The notes under the pieces: generated by a model
The model's database searches: none
Seen by the model: only the letters and a program-made list of their open reading frames with translations
What the model was told of the DNA's origin: nothing
Made by a program: the position numbers and the translations under genes
Shown here: in pieces, positions 12,592 to 15,186 of the stretch
Numbering within the stretch: the first letter of the stretch is position 1
Layout: each line of letters begins with the position of its first letter
From: DASSWG01 sp035704905
GTDB taxonomy: Bacteria; Bacteroidota; Bacteroidia; Flavobacteriales; Flavobacteriaceae
Direction of reading: 5' to 3'
NCBI GenBank assembly: GCA_035704905.1
Contig: DASSWN010000116.1
Coordinates: 1-15,186 of the forward strand
DNA: 15,186 nucleotides

Positions 12592-15087
12592 CTATTTCCC
12601 TACGGACAGCAAATTGGCGAACAACCGATACGCTCCCGAAACACCTGCCGGAAATTCCCGGAAAAAACTCAAACCCGTATAAATATAAAATCCTTTTCCA
12701 TATTTCGCCACGAGCAAGCTTCCGTTCATTTGGCTTTCCCCAGCATCGTTCATTCCCAAAATCGGAATAAATTCCGAACTCCATTTATCCGGAAAATATA
12801 ATCCGCGTTCTTGCACCCAGCCTTCAAAATCTTTGGATGTGATTTTATTCGGAAAGTTCAAAACCGGATGTTCTTTTGCCAAAAATTTCACAGTTGAATT
12901 TTCATCCGTTACCCGATCGCGTGAAAGCTGCAATTCATAAGGCGCCAATTGATCGGTTTTCAGTTCGCGGGAAGTATTGTATTGAACAATCATCGTTCCG
13001 CCATTTTTAACAAAATCGAATAAAATGGGTTGTTTGGAATCGAGTGTTTCCGACGTATTATACGCCCGAATGCCAATAACCACGGCATCGAAATCGTTGA
13101 TTTTTTCCGCAGTGATTTCTTCCGGCGAAAACCTTGACACGTTGTATCCCATTTGTTCGATTCCGTTCGCAACCACATCGCCGGCACCTTCAATATAGGC
13201 TACTTTTTCACCTTTCTTTTGAATATTCAAGCGCACCACTTTTGTTTTTGCGGGCAATAAAACTTGGCGTGTTGAAATATGCGGATAATCGATAAGAATC
13301 AATTGTTCCGAAAATGAAATTCCATTTGTGGTAAAAATAGGTCTAATATAAGCTTCATCGGCAGTTTCAGGTGGGGTTATGAAAAATGAAGCGGTTTTTT
13401 CGGAATTTTTTGACAGGATCTTCATGTCGATGGATTCCGGCGAAACAGTCCAATTGGAAGGAGCCGACAAACTCAATTTTCCTTGCAAATTGTTTTGAAA
13501 AGCATGCACTTTTACCTGAATTTCTTTCGGTGTTTCGGAATTAAAAATGAGCATTTCATCTTCAATCTTAACACTAAGCTTTGGAACGATGCGAAACGCC
13601 CGATGAATTTCTCCTTGAACCGGATCAGTGGTTTTGTAAAGTACCGGTTTATCTATTTGAAGCGGAATTCCATTCACCAAAAAATTTACGGTGGCGATCA
13701 ATGCTGGCGGCGTTTCTGGCAATCCGATCATTTCTTTGTCTTCTACTTCGTACATTCCAATACTGCCTTTTTTTTCCAACCAATACGGATTGGAAACCGG
13801 CGTATTTTCAGGAAGTTGCAAGGTCCATTTTTGTTGAAAGTCAAGGTTATTATGTAAGACTTTATTGGTTTTCCCCTCGAAATTTGCTTTTGGAAATTCG
13901 ATGCTTTGCAATTCCACATCCATATCACTTCGATTGATTGCTTCAAGGACCAGTTCAATATTTTCCCCGGGAACCGCAGTTTCTTCCGCGCTGGAAATGT
14001 CTAAATAAATACCCGATGCTTGCAGAATAATATTTTTGATGGCTTCCGATTTCACCGCTTTCCAATGCGAATCATTCAAATTTTGAATCAATTGGTACGC
14101 CTGCAATAATTTTGGAACATTCTTGGCCGGGTTCTGAAAATCATATTCTTTTTGAACTTTTGCAAGAATTTTTCCGATGGCTGCCCCGTTTTCCAAGCGG
14201 TTCCAAGAGGTGTCAATTCCGGAAAAAACCGAGGAAGCATTTTCGGTGAATTCTCCTTTTAAGGGTTGTAAATATTCCAGTTCTTTTCCTCGGCTGCCCG
14301 CCACACCAAATCCTTGTGATTTATGTTGGCTTCTGCTTTTGGCAGCAATTTCAGAAATGGAAAATCCTGATAACGGATTATATTTTCCCACATCAACCGA
14401 CAAAAATTCGGTTTTTTCCATAGCATGTTGGAAGGCTTCCTTGCTTCCGTAAAACCACCAAGAAGTATTGAAAAACAGCCGCTTTGGTTGCCATGTTTGC
14501 AGATCGTAAAGCTGTTCCGGAAATTTGGTGGGGTCAGCGGCCAGTTCGAAAGCTTTGGTGCTTAAAATCGCCGAACTGGTATGGTGACCGTGGGTTTTAC
14601 CGGCGCTTTCCACATTGAACCGATTGATAATCACATCGGGACGGAATTTTCGAATAATTCGCACCACATCGCCCAAAACTTCATGTTCATCCCAAATAGA
14701 TAAAGTTTCCTGCGGGTTTTTTGAATAACCAAAATCATTTGCCCGGGTAAAAAATTGCATTCCGCCGTCTATTCTTCGCGCCGATAAAAGTTCTTGGGTA
14801 CGGATAACACCAAGTATTTCCCGCAGTTCCGAACCTATTAAATTTTGTCCGCCATCGCCGCGTGTCAAAGATAAATAAGCTGTTCTTGCATTTTTTTCTT
14901 TTGAAAAATAAGAAATTAATTGGGTGTTCTCATCATCCGGATGTGCGGCGATATACAAAACCGAACCGAGAAAATTCAGTTTTTGTATTTCATGGAAAAT
15001 TTCACCACTATCGGCTTTGGGAGGTGCTTGGGAAAAACCGAATTCAAAACAAATAAAATATAGTAACAGAAAGGAAATGGTCCGCAT
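12592..15087 (-). CDS. Secreted PIG-L family deacetylase with C-terminal amidotransferase-like region
   Basis: This 831-residue protein is a predicted exported metal-dependent N-deacetylase. Residues 1-20 form a signal peptide with a short basic start, a hydrophobic core and a likely cleavage at FSQ-A (20/21), as often seen in Bacteroidota. The PIG-L domain (about 40-260) shows AAHPDDEN (47-54), SLTRGDGGQN (73-82), RTQELLSARR (96-105) and HGHHTSS (166-172), which supply the metal ligands and catalytic aspartate. About 360-600 is beta-rich and probably immunoglobulin-like. From about 620 onward, VAYIEGAGDVVANGIEQMGY, FDAVVIGIRAYNT and NGGTMIVQYNTS resemble a ThuA/glutamine-amidotransferase-like fold without an obvious catalytic triad. 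The substrate is probably an extracellular N-acetylated glycan, by family analogy. The start is ATG 15087 with a TATCTTTG box 18 bases before it. Confidence 0.9.
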   Translation of the reverse strand: MRTISFLLLYFICFEFGFSQAPPKADSGEIFHEIQKLNFLGSVLYIAAHPDDENTQLISYFSKEKNARTAYLSLTRGDGGQNLIGSELREILGVIRTQELLSARRIDGGMQFFTRANDFGYSKNPQETLSIWDEHEVLGDVVRIIRKFRPDVIINRFNVESAGKTHGHHTSSAILSTKAFELAADPTKFPEQLYDLQTWQPKRLFFNTSWWFYGSKEAFQHAMEKTEFLSVDVGKYNPLSGFSISEIAAKSRSQHKSQGFGVAGSRGKELEYLQPLKGEFTENASSVFSGIDTSWNRLENGAAIGKILAKVQKEYDFQNPAKNVPKLLQAYQLIQNLNDSHWKAVKSEAIKNIILQASGIYLDISSAEETAVPGENIELVLEAINRSDMDVELQSIEFPKANFEGKTNKVLHNNLDFQQKWTLQLPENTPVSNPYWLEKKGSIGMYEVEDKEMIGLPETPPALIATVNFLVNGIPLQIDKPVLYKTTDPVQGEIHRAFRIVPKLSVKIEDEMLIFNSETPKEIQVKVHAFQNNLQGKLSLSAPSNWTVSPESIDMKILSKNSEKTASFFITPPETADEAYIRPIFTTNGISFSEQLILIDYPHISTRQVLLPAKTKVVRLNIQKKGEKVAYIEGAGDVVANGIEQMGYNVSRFSPEEITAEKINDFDAVVIGIRAYNTSETLDSKQPILFDFVKNGGTMIVQYNTSRELKTDQLAPYELQLSRDRVTDENSTVKFLAKEHPVLNFPNKITSKDFEGWVQERGLYFPDKWSSEFIPILGMNDAGESQMNGSLLVAKYGKGFYIYTGLSFFREFPAGVSGAYRLFANLLSVGK

Positions 15088-15105
15088 GGAATATTTTTAA
15101 AGAAA

Positions 15106-15113
15106 CAAAGATA
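15106..15113 (-). promoter_or_regulatory. TAnnTTTG (-7) box for the PIG-L gene
   Basis: Read on the minus strand this is TATCTTTG, a perfect match, 18 bases upstream of the ATG. No clear -33 TTG lies at the best spacing. The rest of 15114-15186 shows no gene. Confidence 0.5.
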
Positions 15114-15186
15114 AAAATCCCAAATGTAATTTAAGAAATTTTGTTCGCAGGTTTTAACTTTCAAATTTTGCAATCTGAAATATGTA

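Noticed and set aside
13483..13937. Two overlapping plus-strand open frames of about 120 residues opposite the PIG-L gene
   Set aside because: They are antisense to a continuous, motif-bearing 831-codon gene and show no coherent protein pattern.

Overview
The window looks like chromosomal DNA from a member of the Bacteroidota, most likely a flavobacterium. The base composition is AT-rich. Genes lack clear Shine-Dalgarno sequences, and several starts lie just downstream of the Bacteroidota promoter box TAnnTTTG. The DUF5606 protein and the DUF5606/peptide deformylase/MazG neighbourhood are typical of the phylum. I cannot name a genus. Seventeen protein genes are supported. I see no rRNA, tRNA, CRISPR array or insertion sequence.

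Left part (1-1245): a small GxxExxY-family gene sits in repeat-rich flanks, followed by the tRNA-modification enzyme TsaC. Both are on the minus strand.

Middle part (1296-8713): nine genes for assembling a surface glycan, probably the lipopolysaccharide core or a related envelope polymer. Minus-strand pair: a GT4 and a WbbL-like GT2. Plus-strand pair: a SAM-dependent methyltransferase and a Kdo/WaaP-type sugar kinase. Then come a minus-strand WaaE-like GT2, a plus-strand GT2 of the chondroitin-polymerase type, and a minus-strand unit of a TupA-like ATP-grasp protein and a GT9 heptosyltransferase-like enzyme. No flippase, polymerase or transport gene is present, so this reads as stepwise core assembly by cytoplasmic enzymes rather than a complete O-antigen or capsule locus. 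The genes form about five short transcription units in alternating directions, several with their own TAnnTTTG box. The last unit begins with dapD (lysine/diaminopimelate synthesis).

Right part (9567-12587): dapD and ruvX diverge from a short shared promoter region. The plus strand then carries ruvX, a four-helix-bundle (S23-type) gene, def, a DUF5606 gene and mazG. The S23-type gene lies between inverted repeats and looks like an insertion into this housekeeping cluster. A second, gene-free repeat patch lies just before mazG.

Right end (12592-15087): a large secreted PIG-L-type deacetylase with C-terminal beta-rich and amidotransferase-like regions, on the minus strand and convergent with mazG.

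Most of the window is ordinary core genome. The least explained material is the three repeat-bearing spots (around GxxExxY, around the S23-type gene, and before mazG) and the nearly leaderless promoter geometry of some glycan genes.
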